Source: Entamoeba invadens IP1
Lineage: Eukaryota; Evosea; Mastigamoebida; Endamoebidae
Direction of reading: 5' to 3'
DNA: 64,000 bases
NCBI RefSeq assembly: GCF_000330505.1
Contig: NW_004440309.1
Location: 76,600-140,599 of the forward strand
The notes under the pieces were generated by a model. It saw only the letters and a list, made by a program, of their open reading frames with translations. It was not told where the DNA came from and did not search any database. Below, piece by piece: positions 1-10,600 of the stretch; the stretch's first letter is position 1; every line of letters starts with the position of its first letter. The translations under genes and the position numbers were made by a program.

Positions 1-235
1 ACATCATACACATCCCATTTTGTTATACAGCTTCAATAAATGTGATTATGTGAGGTATTGGATTATTCTGAACCATGTCGACTTCGGTTTACAACTCATC
101 ATCTCTAACTTTTTAAAATGTCTGATCTTCTTCACAGCGACCGTTCTCCCCAAATTTATCACTTTAAATATGATACCAACACCACATCAACAAAGTTTAG
201 TTATGATAGTGATACTGCTATCATCAATCCAAGTT
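1..235 (+). other. Possible 3' end of an upstream gene, unresolved
   Basis: This edge segment is richer in G+C than the next 4 kb and looks partly protein-like. A short frame starting ATG at 118 reads to a TGA at about 235 and encodes a Ser/Thr/Asp-rich 39-residue tail. Another frame is open from base 2 to 271. No splice arrangement could be confirmed because the rest lies outside the window. It may be the terminal exon of a gene entering from the left, or chance. Confidence 0.25.
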
Positions 236-271
236 GATAACGCAGTTGAAAATATTAGTAAAAATATCTGA

Positions 272-3051
272 GTCAACTACGTACCACGTTTTTTAAATTT
301 ACAACTTAATCTTAAGAAACTTTTGAAATCACCGAAATATGTCAGTAATATATCATTGCGAATAGACATGCTTATTTTGGTTGTAATATAATAACTTTTA
401 GATGAGATAAAATAAATATCAGTGATGTTACGACAATTTTAAATATTCAAAAATTTAATGTTCTGATAATATTATTATCTTCTAAAATAAAATAATAGAA
501 AATATTTCGAAAATGTTTAATTGTGATCAAAATATAATTTGTATAAAAAACAATTTATTTTTTACATGTTTATTATTAATGATATAATTCAATTATAGGT
601 ATTATTATTATATTTATTATTATATATTATAATAAAAAACAATTAACTAACAATGTAATCGATCAATAATACCAAGTGATTCTTTCCTTTCTTTTCTTCA
701 ACAATCTTTTTGTATATCTGTATTATATTTATAATATTATAATATTATAAATATAAGCGCTTATACCTCTATAATTTGTTGTTAAGACTGTTATTTTATG
801 CCGTATAAGCGCTATTGATTTATTTTATTAATTAATTATCATTATCTTCAGTCTTACTTTATGTATACAACAAAGAGGGACTTTTTTATAACAATAAAAA
901 AGTCACAATGGCATGTTCACGGGTATATATTTTTCAATTACATTGTTCGCCGACTCGGTTCGAGCCGGCCTCTCTTACTTACATTCTAATGGATCAATAC
1001 CTTTAACGTTTTTTTAAATAAAAGAAACAACCTTTGTTTTGTTAATTGTGATGCTTTATTAACCAAATGGGGATGCGCCTTTTTACCTTTTAATACAGAT
1101 TAAATAATAAGATTGTTTCTTTGTTAATTTTGTTTCTCGTTTATTGTGGCGCATTCGGTATTATTGTATGTGACTTTTATTGTATTTTCTTTAGTCATTA
1201 GTTTTAATAATTGCACAATTAATTCATTAACTGTAGGCTACTTATCACATAAAAGGAAAGAATGTTTTCGATCATTGTAACTTTTTTGACATTGTTGATG
1301 TTGTTAATTTTAAATAGTGTCAGTTTTCATTCTGTTTGTTGTTTTTAATATTGCATGACATATATATTTAAGCATTTGAGATGTGAGCTTAAATTCTTTG
1401 ACATTACCCATTTGGTTTAATATATACATGTTGAAGATAATAATGTAATCAACTCCATTTCATTGTTGTTTAATTGTTGTTTTTGATTATCAAATTCTAG
1501 CTTTATATACACTTTATTAATTCTATTTATAAATTTCGTGTTACCAACTGAATACACATTATTCTATTAATACAGTGTTGAAATACAAAAAAAAATTGGA
1601 TCTTTGTGTGCCATCTCTTGACTTTTTCAAAATTTAATTGTGTATACAATAAATACCACTTGTTTTATTTTCATTTTTATTAAATAATAGCAAACAATAA
1701 CCAAATAAAAATTGTGTCGGCAATGCTTCTATTTTAAAAAAAAATCAAAACAACGCTAATGTGTCTCTATTGTCATTGTTGTCCAAACATCAATAATGTG
1801 TGTTTATTTGAATAATAAAATCAACTCAATTTTACTTTTAAATAAAAGGTATTTTTTAAAATAAAAACATTATTTTATTATTTTTTCAAAATAAACACGT
1901 AATATTATATTCGGAAATAGTTCTATTGGTGGTATTGTAATTGTAAATGGGTGTTTTTTGTAATTATATTATCATAAAAAATTAATTATTTTTACTATGA
2001 AAAACCATATATAGAGTTTAGGTTTAAACAATTTAATGTTTTGTTAGTTTGTATTTTTAAATTTAAAAGAAACTGTTATTCAAAAAGTCATAAAAACAGA
2101 AAAGTGTCTATCAAACACAAAACAAAACAACATCGTTCAATTTATTCCAACCTTTTCATCAAGCAAAAAAATAATTATATTTTTAAACTAATTTTAACAA
2201 TTATAATATACAATAACTTTGTTGTCCAAAAATTAACAAACAATAACAAATTATATAACTATAATAACATTTTCAATGTTTTTAATAAACCCAACAAATA
2301 AAGTTTCAAGATTGTTATTTTATTTTTAAATACAACAATTAAATTATTTATAAATCAAATTAAAGTAAATCTAAAAATAAATTGACAAATTATTTAAAAA
2401 AATTGGTGATTGAATTTTATTTTTAAAATATTGAATTTTAATTTGGTTCGTGCACTTCTATAATTGGTTGTGTCTAAGTTTCTTGAATTTTTTATTTTGA
2501 TTTTTCCACATAACAACCAATATAATTATCTAATAAAATAATTATTTTAATTCTTTGTTTAACACTTTAATAAACCAATGTTTTTTAAAAAGAAAAATAA
2601 ATGAAAAATGTCTGTTTATTTGTAAATTTTTTAATTGGAATAATTTAATGTACCCTAAACAAGTTATCAGTCAGTTTATTTTATCTTAAAACAATAAACA
2701 ACCAAGTACTTAAATACTTAAAATTAAATTTAAATATTTTTTGGATAATATAATTATGTCTCGACCAATAAATATAACATATATTCAATTCATTTGATTA
2801 TTAATAATATAAAATAGTCTTACAAACAAAAAACTATTACAATTACATTTTCCAACAAAAGAATTGAAGGGGAAAATCAAAACATCCTAATTATTCCTTT
2901 TAGAATTGTAAATAATTAATAATAGAATGTCCACTGGTTTCATTTTTCATTATTTCCATCTTTATTTGTTACTGACTTGTAATGATTTTTCAGAAAAATT
3001 TGTACATTGTTTGGAAAAATTTATGTACATTTAGAAATGAAAAAATAACAT
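272..3051. other. Gene-free AT-rich intergenic DNA
   Basis: I see no open frame with coding character. The stretch is dominated by A/T runs. It contains a short hairpin at about 880-915 (complementary 10-base arms) and a TATAAGCGCTTATA palindrome at about 753-766 with a partial copy about 55 bases downstream. No RNA gene was recognised. Confidence 0.6.
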
Positions 3052-3053
3052 TA

Positions 3054-3233
3054 GAGTCTGTCTTTTAAAGTTATCTGGTGGACAAAAAATAGCTTCATTT
3101 TTGTCTAAACATCGGGCATTAGGTAAAATGTGAAAAAACCCGAAACAATTGGGATGGATTTTTGGGACTGCTCCCCGAATTATTCCATTTTTTATGGTCC
3201 AAAAGGCACCAGATAACTTTAAAAGACAGACTG
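3054..3233. mobile_element. Tc1/mariner-like MITE, copy 1 of a family
   Basis: This is a 180-base element with about 25-base terminal inverted repeats (AGTCTGTCTTTTAAAG and its complement), bounded by TA at 3052-3053 and 3234-3235, the target duplication of Tc1/mariner elements. It has no coding capacity. A close copy lies at 28751-28928 and a more divergent, longer relative at 57734-57962. It is presumably mobilised by a transposase encoded elsewhere. Confidence 0.8.
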
Positions 3234-3235
3234 TA

Positions 3236-4262
3236 CTAAAACGAGATAATCATAAATATCAATTAAAAACGTTTCATATACAAAATTTGATGTTTGAAAT
3301 TGTATCACAAAAGGCTGCAGTAGTAATGCTCGTGATGAAACAAGAATGATGATTAAATTACATCTTTCATAGTTATTGTCACTCCAAACCTTGGAAAAAT
3401 AAAAAATATCAAAAAACAATTGTTGGTATGTTTTGAAAACAAAAGTGTCAACATTTCTTTATCACATGAAAATGGTTATGTGATAATAGAATATTAAAAA
3501 CAGTGAAAGTGACATTAAATTTTGGTGATTGTATAATACACATCAAATAGTATATCATATCTAAAAAAACTCACAAAGCTTATTTTGATCATTGAAAACA
3601 AAATAAAAATAATAAATTAATATGTTGATGAATGTATAATAAGAAGTTGTTTTGTTTAATATGTCAAACCCAATAAAAACGATTAAAACGGTGATATAAT
3701 TATTAGGACGAGGTATGGTCGTCTTTTTATGAAATTTTGTTCAAATCACACATAAATATATTATGCAAATATGCAAAATTAGTTCACAAACAAAATTTAT
3801 GTTGCTGACTAGTATATTAGATATAAGAAAAAAAAGACGTTTTCAATAAAGAGGTAATAATTAAATTGTAATTATTTTTTTTATTTATAATTTGAAATGT
3901 GACATATTGGAACAGTAGATAATATTTTTTTTATATAAAATAGTGATTTTGCTTTCAAGTTCTACATACGAAATGATATTTGAGCGTAACTCAAAAAGCG
4001 ACAAAACCTCTTTAAATAACTTAGTGTCTCTCTGAATTAAAGTTTCGTGCAAATTTCCTAAATATTGTGGAAATCGTCTCAAACAAGAAATTAAGATCCA
4101 AAACAAAGAAGCACTAATCTAAAAACTAATAATTGTTGATGAAAAACGTCAATAGTAAAACCATAATCATATAATTCACAAAATAATACTTTTATTATAC
4201 TGAAAAAAATTTCGACGTCACACAAACTATAAAAAGAAGAATTATTTTTTACTACCAACAAG
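3236..4262. other. Gene-free region and promoter of the beta-trefoil gene
   Basis: No gene is recognised. The last 50 bases contain ACGTCAC at 4215-4221 and a TATAAAAAG box at 4228-4236, 35 bases before the ATG at 4263. The same arrangement precedes the LRR gene at 40364. Confidence 0.5.
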
Positions 4263-5054
4263 ATGAGCAAATTCATTGGCGAACAAATCACCATCAAAAA
4301 CAACTTTGGCAAGTACCTCTCAGCACAACCAAATGGAACTGTTATAGCTAACAGAGACTTGCCACAACAGTGGGAAACCTTTGAGATTGTAGAAGCTCCA
4401 CAGAACAAAGTTGCTTTGAAGACTTGCCACGGCAAATATCTTTCGATCAATCCAAGAAATACATTAGAGGTATGCGCACCACACATCAAAGAATGGGAGT
4501 TCTTAGAAATCGTTAAGACCTCAGATAAGAAGTACACAATCAAGTCATATCACGGAAAGTACTTGTCTTCTGCTATGAACGGTGAACTTACAGCCGGTAA
4601 AATGATTGCTGCACAATCAGAGAAATTTGAGATCAAAACTATTGGCTCAAAGCCAAAGTCTAAAAAGTTTGCTGGAACGACCATCGCCATCAAATCTTTC
4701 CATGGAAAGTACCTCACTGCTACACCAGCCGGCGACATCAGTGCAACTGCACCACATCTCAAGGAATGGGAGAAGTTCCAAGTCAACATGGTACCAAACG
4801 ATAAGACACAAGTCGGATTCAGAAATTGGCATGGAAAGTATGTCTCAGCCAACCCCAATGGGAAGATGGAGAAATGCTCAACTAATTTCAAAGGTTGGGA
4901 ATGGTTCATCATAGAAAAGTCACCAGAAAAGAAGATGTATACCATCAAAACACCAACTGGAAAGTATTTGTCCGCTCAACCAAATGGCGTTTTGACTGCT
5001 GACAAAGCAATTGCTCAAAGCTGGGAGTGGTTCACAATTGAGAAGGCACTTTAA
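4263..5054 (+). CDS. Six-repeat fascin/hisactophilin-like beta-trefoil protein
   Basis: The 263-residue protein consists almost entirely of six repeats of about 42 residues. Each has the core (H/F)GKYLSA..NG followed by a W-E-x-F-x-I ending, with the GKY motif near residues 15, 56, 97, 147, 190 and 232. A beta-trefoil needs three such units, so this should fold as two tandem trefoils, as in fascin-like actin-bundling proteins and in hisactophilin (one trefoil). There is no signal peptide or membrane segment, so a cytosolic role, possibly at actin, is an inference. The ATG at 4263 is the first in frame and lies 35 bases after a TATA box. The stop is followed by a pentanucleotide repeat array. 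Codon use is G+C-richer than the flanks, as expected of an expressed gene. Family assignment is good; the biochemical role is not shown by sequence. Confidence 0.8.
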   Translation: MSKFIGEQITIKNNFGKYLSAQPNGTVIANRDLPQQWETFEIVEAPQNKVALKTCHGKYLSINPRNTLEVCAPHIKEWEFLEIVKTSDKKYTIKSYHGKYLSSAMNGELTAGKMIAAQSEKFEIKTIGSKPKSKKFAGTTIAIKSFHGKYLTATPAGDISATAPHLKEWEKFQVNMVPNDKTQVGFRNWHGKYVSANPNGKMEKCSTNFKGWEWFIIEKSPEKKMYTIKTPTGKYLSAQPNGVLTADKAIAQSWEWFTIEKAL

Positions 5055-5130
5055 CTCATTTTTTCATCATTGTTGTTTCAATTAATACATATAATAAAGT
5101 TTAATATTTGAATAGAAAGAAGTTTTATTA

Positions 5131-5265
5131 TTATATAATATAATATAATATAATATAATATAATATAATATAATATAATATAATATAATATAATATAATA
5201 TAATATAATATAATATAATATAATATAATATAATATAATATATAATAAAATATAATATTATATTA
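5131..5265. repeat. Microsatellite, unit TATAA
   Basis: About 135 bases of a near-perfect 5-base tandem repeat (TATAA/ATAAT) start about 75 bases after the stop of the beta-trefoil gene. The array becomes irregular at its right end and directly abuts the TA-flanked element that begins at 5268. Confidence 0.95.
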
Positions 5266-5267
5266 TA

Positions 5268-5396
5268 CAGAGGTTTCCAAAATAATTATTGCCGAAAATG
5301 TGGTATTATAACGTACGAATTTATAAGAGAAAATGAACATTTTGGTTATGAAATGGTGACGTGGGTAATTAGGATTGTGATTTTGAAAATTTCTGA
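5268..5396. mobile_element. Small TA-flanked MITE, copy 1
   Basis: This 129-base element begins CAGAGGTTTCCAAAAT and ends in an imperfect complement of that sequence. TA dinucleotides flank it at 5266-5267 and 5397-5398. A second copy at 27861-27994 shares nearly the whole interior. It carries no coding sequence and fits a non-autonomous Tc1/mariner-type element. Confidence 0.75.
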
Positions 5397-5528
5397 TATT
5401 ATATAAGTGATTTATTTCTATACACTACAATATAGAAAAAAATATAATAAAAAACTTATATTTATAAGAATCAATAATTTATAAAAATTAATGGTTATTT
5501 GAATAGAAAAAATTAAATAGTAGATGAG

Positions 5529-6248
5529 TTAAATTAAAACCACATCCGAACTTAAAACTTTCTTTGGAAGATTCTCAACAAATTTTGTGTCAGGGTGTCC
5601 AATTGCGATCATCAAAAGAAGATCCTCATCGATATCTGTTTTACTTTCTTTATGAAGTGCATTTAACCACTTATCAGCAACAAGCGTGATAATACCAATT
5701 GGGACCGTAGCAAGACCAAGAATGGAAGCCGCCACTAATATGTTTTGTGCTGCAAACCCCGCATTGATCTCAGCATAACTTTTGTTTGACTTTTCAACAG
5801 TGATAATAATTGCTGATGGACAGTCATATGTTAGTATTGATTTGACACCCAATGAAGACATTCTTTCTGTATAAAGTGTTGGATTCAAATTGAAAATGGT
5901 ATCTTGACACTCATCTGCTACTTTTGCGATGAACTCAGTGTCTAATATGTTAATACTTATTTTTTATTAAAATTATATTAAATATGTTAATACTTAATAC
6001 CATTTTACACACAATGTTATTAATAACAATGGTGTTAAAATATCATAGAAATTAGATAATAAAAAACTTGTCAACACATAAAACCGAAGTGGCTGCATAT
6101 TACGGGCAGTTGGAGCACTACGCCCAGCTAGTAATAAAGCATCCATATCCGTTTTACTCACAGGTTCTTTTGTAAATTTGCGGCACGTTCTTCTTTGGGT
6201 ATGTTCCATTGTTTTTGAGTTGAAATTCAAATAGTTTAAGTCGAGCAT
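5529..6248 (-). CDS. Nitroreductase-family flavoprotein (spliced)
   Basis: Two exons, 6068-6248 and 5529-5941, join across a 126-base intron (5942-6067) to give 197 residues, the usual length of the family. Nitroreductases bind FMN as dimers and use NAD(P)H to reduce nitro compounds or quinones; Entamoeba members are discussed in metronidazole activation. Visible motifs are R-R-T-C-R-K-F-T near residue 20, A-G-R-S-A-P-T-A-R-N-M-Q-P-L-R-F (FMN site) at about 39-54, the helix INAGFAAQNILVAASILGLA, and IAIGHPD near the C-terminus. The splice places NTEFIAKVADECQ directly after FYVLT and keeps the frame. The donor is GTTTTT rather than GTTTGT, so it is a weak site. The ATG at 6248 was chosen; a second at residue 17 is possible. 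Without splicing the gene would look broken. Confidence 0.75.
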
Positions 6249-6378
6249 TCTTATCAAATATTATATTAACAATTATACTATTTTATTAATAAATAATTGT
6301 GACTTTATTTTTAAATTATAATTTATTATAATTTTTTTAAACTTAAAATAACACTGAATTTTTTTACTTGCTGCATTT

Positions 6379-6770
6379 TTAACCTTACGAAGTGAAAACT
6401 GGATAATTTATATCCTTGATTTTTTGACTTAAAATAAGTCACTTTTTTATTTTTGTATTTGAACTAAAAAGATCTTAAATTAAGAACGGTGTGTCACAAA
6501 CCAATTTATATAATGAAAAATTGATAAAAATCGAAGCGCTCTCATGAAAATTAATGTGTATGTCTCGTAACAGCAAGTATTGACTATTTTTAACACATGG
6601 AAAATAGGAAACATGGGTCTGTAAAGACCAGTAGTTTGCGCGAAAACTAATCGATTTTGTGTTTTGAATTTATTTTTAATTGTTCTAAAAATAAATATGA
6701 TCTAGATAAATTTTATCCAGATTTCACCTTCCCACAAAAAAAGTTGATTCAGTTGACTTGCTAAGGTTAA
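6379..6770. mobile_element. piggyBac-like MITE, copy 1
   Basis: A 392-base element bounded by TTAA at 6379-6382 and 6767-6770, the target duplication of piggyBac elements. Its ends are CCTTACGAAGT and the complement of CCTTAGCAAGT, with further sub-terminal similarity (GTGAAAACTGGATAA against GTGAAATCTGGATAA). It has no coding capacity. A highly similar copy lies in the opposite orientation at 57309-57702. The rest of 6249-7642 is A/T-rich and shows no gene. Confidence 0.85.
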
Positions 6771-7642
6771 AATAAATTATTTTTTTTTTACTATTTTTGC
6801 TTATGTAATAATATGCAAATTATAAACTTCTTAAAAATAGGAAAACAATCAAATAAACTTGAAAAATCCCGAATTTTTAAATTTTATTTTGTTCAATGTT
6901 ATTTATGGTGTTTATTTAATTTATTTTATTATAATTAGTTTACAAAGAATACATTCAAATAAAACGTATATTTTTTATTTGAATCGAAAATCAATGATTT
7001 ACATTATTATTACTTTTTAAAGAAACAGAAATTAATGGTTTTGATTTAGTTTAAAGATCACAGAAATTGTTTTAAAAAAAATTATTAAAGCTATAAATAA
7101 CATTAAAATTATTATTAACTATAATATATTTGTTACCTTTTTGTAACTTAACAAAATACTAACTTTTTTTTTAAAAACACAACAAGTAAAAAAACTTTTA
7201 TATTTATTTTACGTAAAAAAGCGGGTGAAAACGATCGAAATAATTTAGTAACATCAATGATTGGTTTATTATTATCTTTTTTTATTCAATTAATTTACTA
7301 TAAAAAACCATTTTTTAATTATTTTCCCAATAAGCTTTACAAATTACCAAATACTATTTATTATAATTTATCAAACTACACCAAAAAGGATAATAATAAC
7401 AATAAATGAGCAAATACAAATTAACTCTACCAACTATCATAATTTTCTTCTAGTTTTAGCTTCAAAAAAGAAAAAAAAATACATAAAAGCACCACATTTA
7501 TAGCTAAAGGCATTGAAGGCGAAGGTTGTGGATATGTTCTCAAGTTAGAAATCCCGAGAAAATGTACTGGAACTGTAGGAACCCCAAGATAGAAAAACGG
7601 AACGAACAAAAAAAAAGACAAAACTTGAAAAGGCGTACAACG
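6771..7642. other. AT-rich upstream region of the DOCK gene
   Basis: There is no convincing gene. The 80 bases before the ATG at 7643 have no stop in frame and include another in-frame ATG at 7562. AAACTTGAAA at 7621-7630 is one mismatch from the motif seen before other starts in this window, which favours 7643 as the start. Confidence 0.5.
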
Positions 7643-10600
7643 ATGGAACCTAATGACAAGAAAAATCTTTTTCTAAACAAGGTGTTTGGCGAGATGAAAG
7701 TTGTCGAGGCATCCCCCATCAACATATCTGGGCCAAAACCCAAAAAGCCGGACACAGATACAACTACACTTGTCTTTTTTAATTTAGATACGGAAGGGTG
7801 GGGCGTCATCGACGCTTATCAACTCCAACAAAGTTTGTCTGGTCTCGACCGGAAGACGATGATAGCTCAACAGAAAATCAATTTACCCGAGTCACAAATC
7901 AAACATTTGCTCAGTCAGTCCTCCACCGAATTTTCAAGTCGAGTCCCACAAAAAGTCTTTCAAGAATTCCAACGACTTTTGCAGTCCAAATGTGATGAAC
8001 TGAAAGCTATCGCAAACCCAAAAAACATATACGAACTCTACGCAGCTCAATTCGTCGGCGAGAATGACGTCCCAAACGATTTTTTATACTTCTCAAGTAC
8101 TGATTTCGTCATCCAAAAGATCGTCGAAGAGACGGAACGCAAAGAACGATGTCCCGTCTTATTTCTAGAGGGGAACGATGATATGGCAAAGTACCTCAAA
8201 ATGATCGAAAAAATGTTTTTTGGAAAGCGACACGTCATCAAGGAAAACACCGTGTATTACAACTCGGTCAATCCGGCTACCATCGACGACTTTTTTAAGA
8301 CTACTAAGTGTAAGAAGTACTCAGAAGCTTTCAAACAAATCTCAGACGCACAAGCAGAAGGTCTTCAATCCGTTTCTTCAGAGATGTGTCAAGGGAACAA
8401 CGAGAAAAGTTTAAAGGGGATGAATGAAGAGAATGACACTGATATGAAATTGGACGTTCGAATGGTCGATATAGTCGAACGGTCGAAACGAAGGAAAATC
8501 AACCCGAACATGTTTGACTTTTTTAACCCTGTATTTCAAACACCAAAGGTGCATAAAGACCTTGAGGACGTCCCTGTCCACGCAAAAGATGAAAGAAAGA
8601 ATTTTGTGTTTGAATATATGTTAGTGGGCGAAGGACACGTCGAACAAATCACTTCGACGTTTTGTCTTGTCGATGTCACAAACAAAAGGAAGTTGTGTTC
8701 CGACTACTATGTAGAATTGAACAGAAATAAAGACACGATAGATGCATTCACACATATGAGTCCGGCACTGATTCGACTGTGGCCTGATGATATTCAGAAC
8801 GATGAAATCTGGGGAGTTGTGCGATACTATAAAAACGCGGACGGCGATATCGACGGCGTGAGAGAATTATACGAGAAAGGACTTGAAGACAAGAAGGCGA
8901 AGAAGTATCGCGAGAAGATAGCGACGATGAAACTGGACTATAGCAAACAGCAACTTCTGTTTGTTGGACTGATCCCAATCGACAAGAAACAATTTGAGAA
9001 GAGAGGCCAACTTCTCAATTTCAAATTCTACAGAGAAGACGTTGAAAGTGAAAAGAAGTTGTTTGACTTGATTGAAGACATCAAAATGAAAAAGGCGAAA
9101 GAAGTTGTCTGCCACGTGTGGGTACCCACAATCAGTTATTCTCCGCTTGAAGAGTGGAAAGAGGCGACGGCGCGTTTGTTTGATGGAAAGGAGCGAAACA
9201 AAGAACTTGAAGAGGAACAAAAGGTGAAAGGCGACAAAGTTGTTGATATCCCAATACTCGAAGACCTTTGTGCAGTCGACAAACTCTGTGACATTAACAA
9301 CCAATATGTCAATCGAATGATCGTTAGTCCTACTGAAGTGTTCCTTGGGAAGGAGAGAAAGAGGGCTGGAGTCATTGTTAAAGTTGCGTTAAGAGAATCT
9401 GATGGGAATGTCTCCGATGAAAGTCTTGACTTAAAAGTGTTCTACCCACAGAAGACTCTTATTAAGAAAGGAACAACTGAGATGCTCACGGGAGGCCATT
9501 CTTCATTCTCACACTCGAAAGTCGGGCAGTTCTTCACAGAGATGCGAATCGAGTTGCCATTCCCATTGAAGAAAACACATCATTTGCTTTTCTCGATTTT
9601 CGACGTGTCGGCAGAAGAAAGTGGAAACACCTCAAAACCACTGTATGCGGTGTATCCCCTGTTTAATGAACTGGAGAAAGACCCAATTGCTGCGAATGGA
9701 CAGTTGTTACTTCTCAATGATTTGAATGGAGAGATCACTCTTCCGATTATGAAGAACCCAAATAAGAACTACTTGAGCCACCAGGACTTCATGGAATCGA
9801 CGAAGACGTATCTTAAAGTCAAATTAAGTCTTTTTAGTACTATATACCCAACAAGCAGCGAGACATATAAATTCATCCAATTAATCAATAGATACACAAA
9901 GCTTGAAAACGTCTCAAAGAAGTCGGAGAACGACGACAAGACAATACGAATGCTCGAAGAGACGATTAAGGGGAGCTCTGCGAATCTCCCGGAGAGCGAC
10001 TGTGTACATTTTCTTCCCGTTATCTTGAATGGATTGTTGGGAGTCACTTCAATTATATCAAACGCCGTGTTTGATATTGTGAACAAAGTCTCTTCGTATG
10101 AACTGAAACACTTTATGGCATGCAAGGAGATTGGTATTGAAGCTATTAGACACCCTGTTTTGTCTCGGTATTTACTCTATCACTGTGAGTGTAATTCTTC
10201 TTCGTTGTCTAATATGGTAATTAAAGTGAAGACGCAGCTTGTTAGTGTAAAACAAGAATCTTTTGTGTTTGGGTCAGTTTGGTTCTTCTTTGAAGTGATG
10301 ACGCGGATTGTTGTGAGCATTTTGGATGCCTCTGGAAATTTAGTTGGCGATCGATCGAAGGGATTTACCGACGAGATACTCTCACGATTCAAAAAGTCGT
10401 TTTTACAGGCGTTTTATACTGCGTTTTCAGATACACTGAGACAAGCTGTGCTGAACAAAAATTTTAAGAACCTTGTCGAAGCCAATTTGGCATATGTCCA
10501 ATTTTTGATGAAAATGTTCCGATTGATGGGAAGGAGTGAAGCACTTGTGATGTTGGAGTACCACATCATGCAACTGTCTTCGCCATATGTTGAGATGGAA

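Noticed and set aside
945..985. GGTTCGAGCC, resembling a tRNA T-loop
   Set aside because: Neither an acceptor stem nor anticodon and D arms can be built around it; only a short hairpin is possible.
5131..5265. CRISPR-like or telomere-like array
   Set aside because: It is a simple 5-base microsatellite without spacers.
5529..6248. Nitroreductase as two fragments of a pseudogene
   Set aside because: A 126-base intron restores one frame with the expected length and motifs, so an intact spliced gene is more likely.
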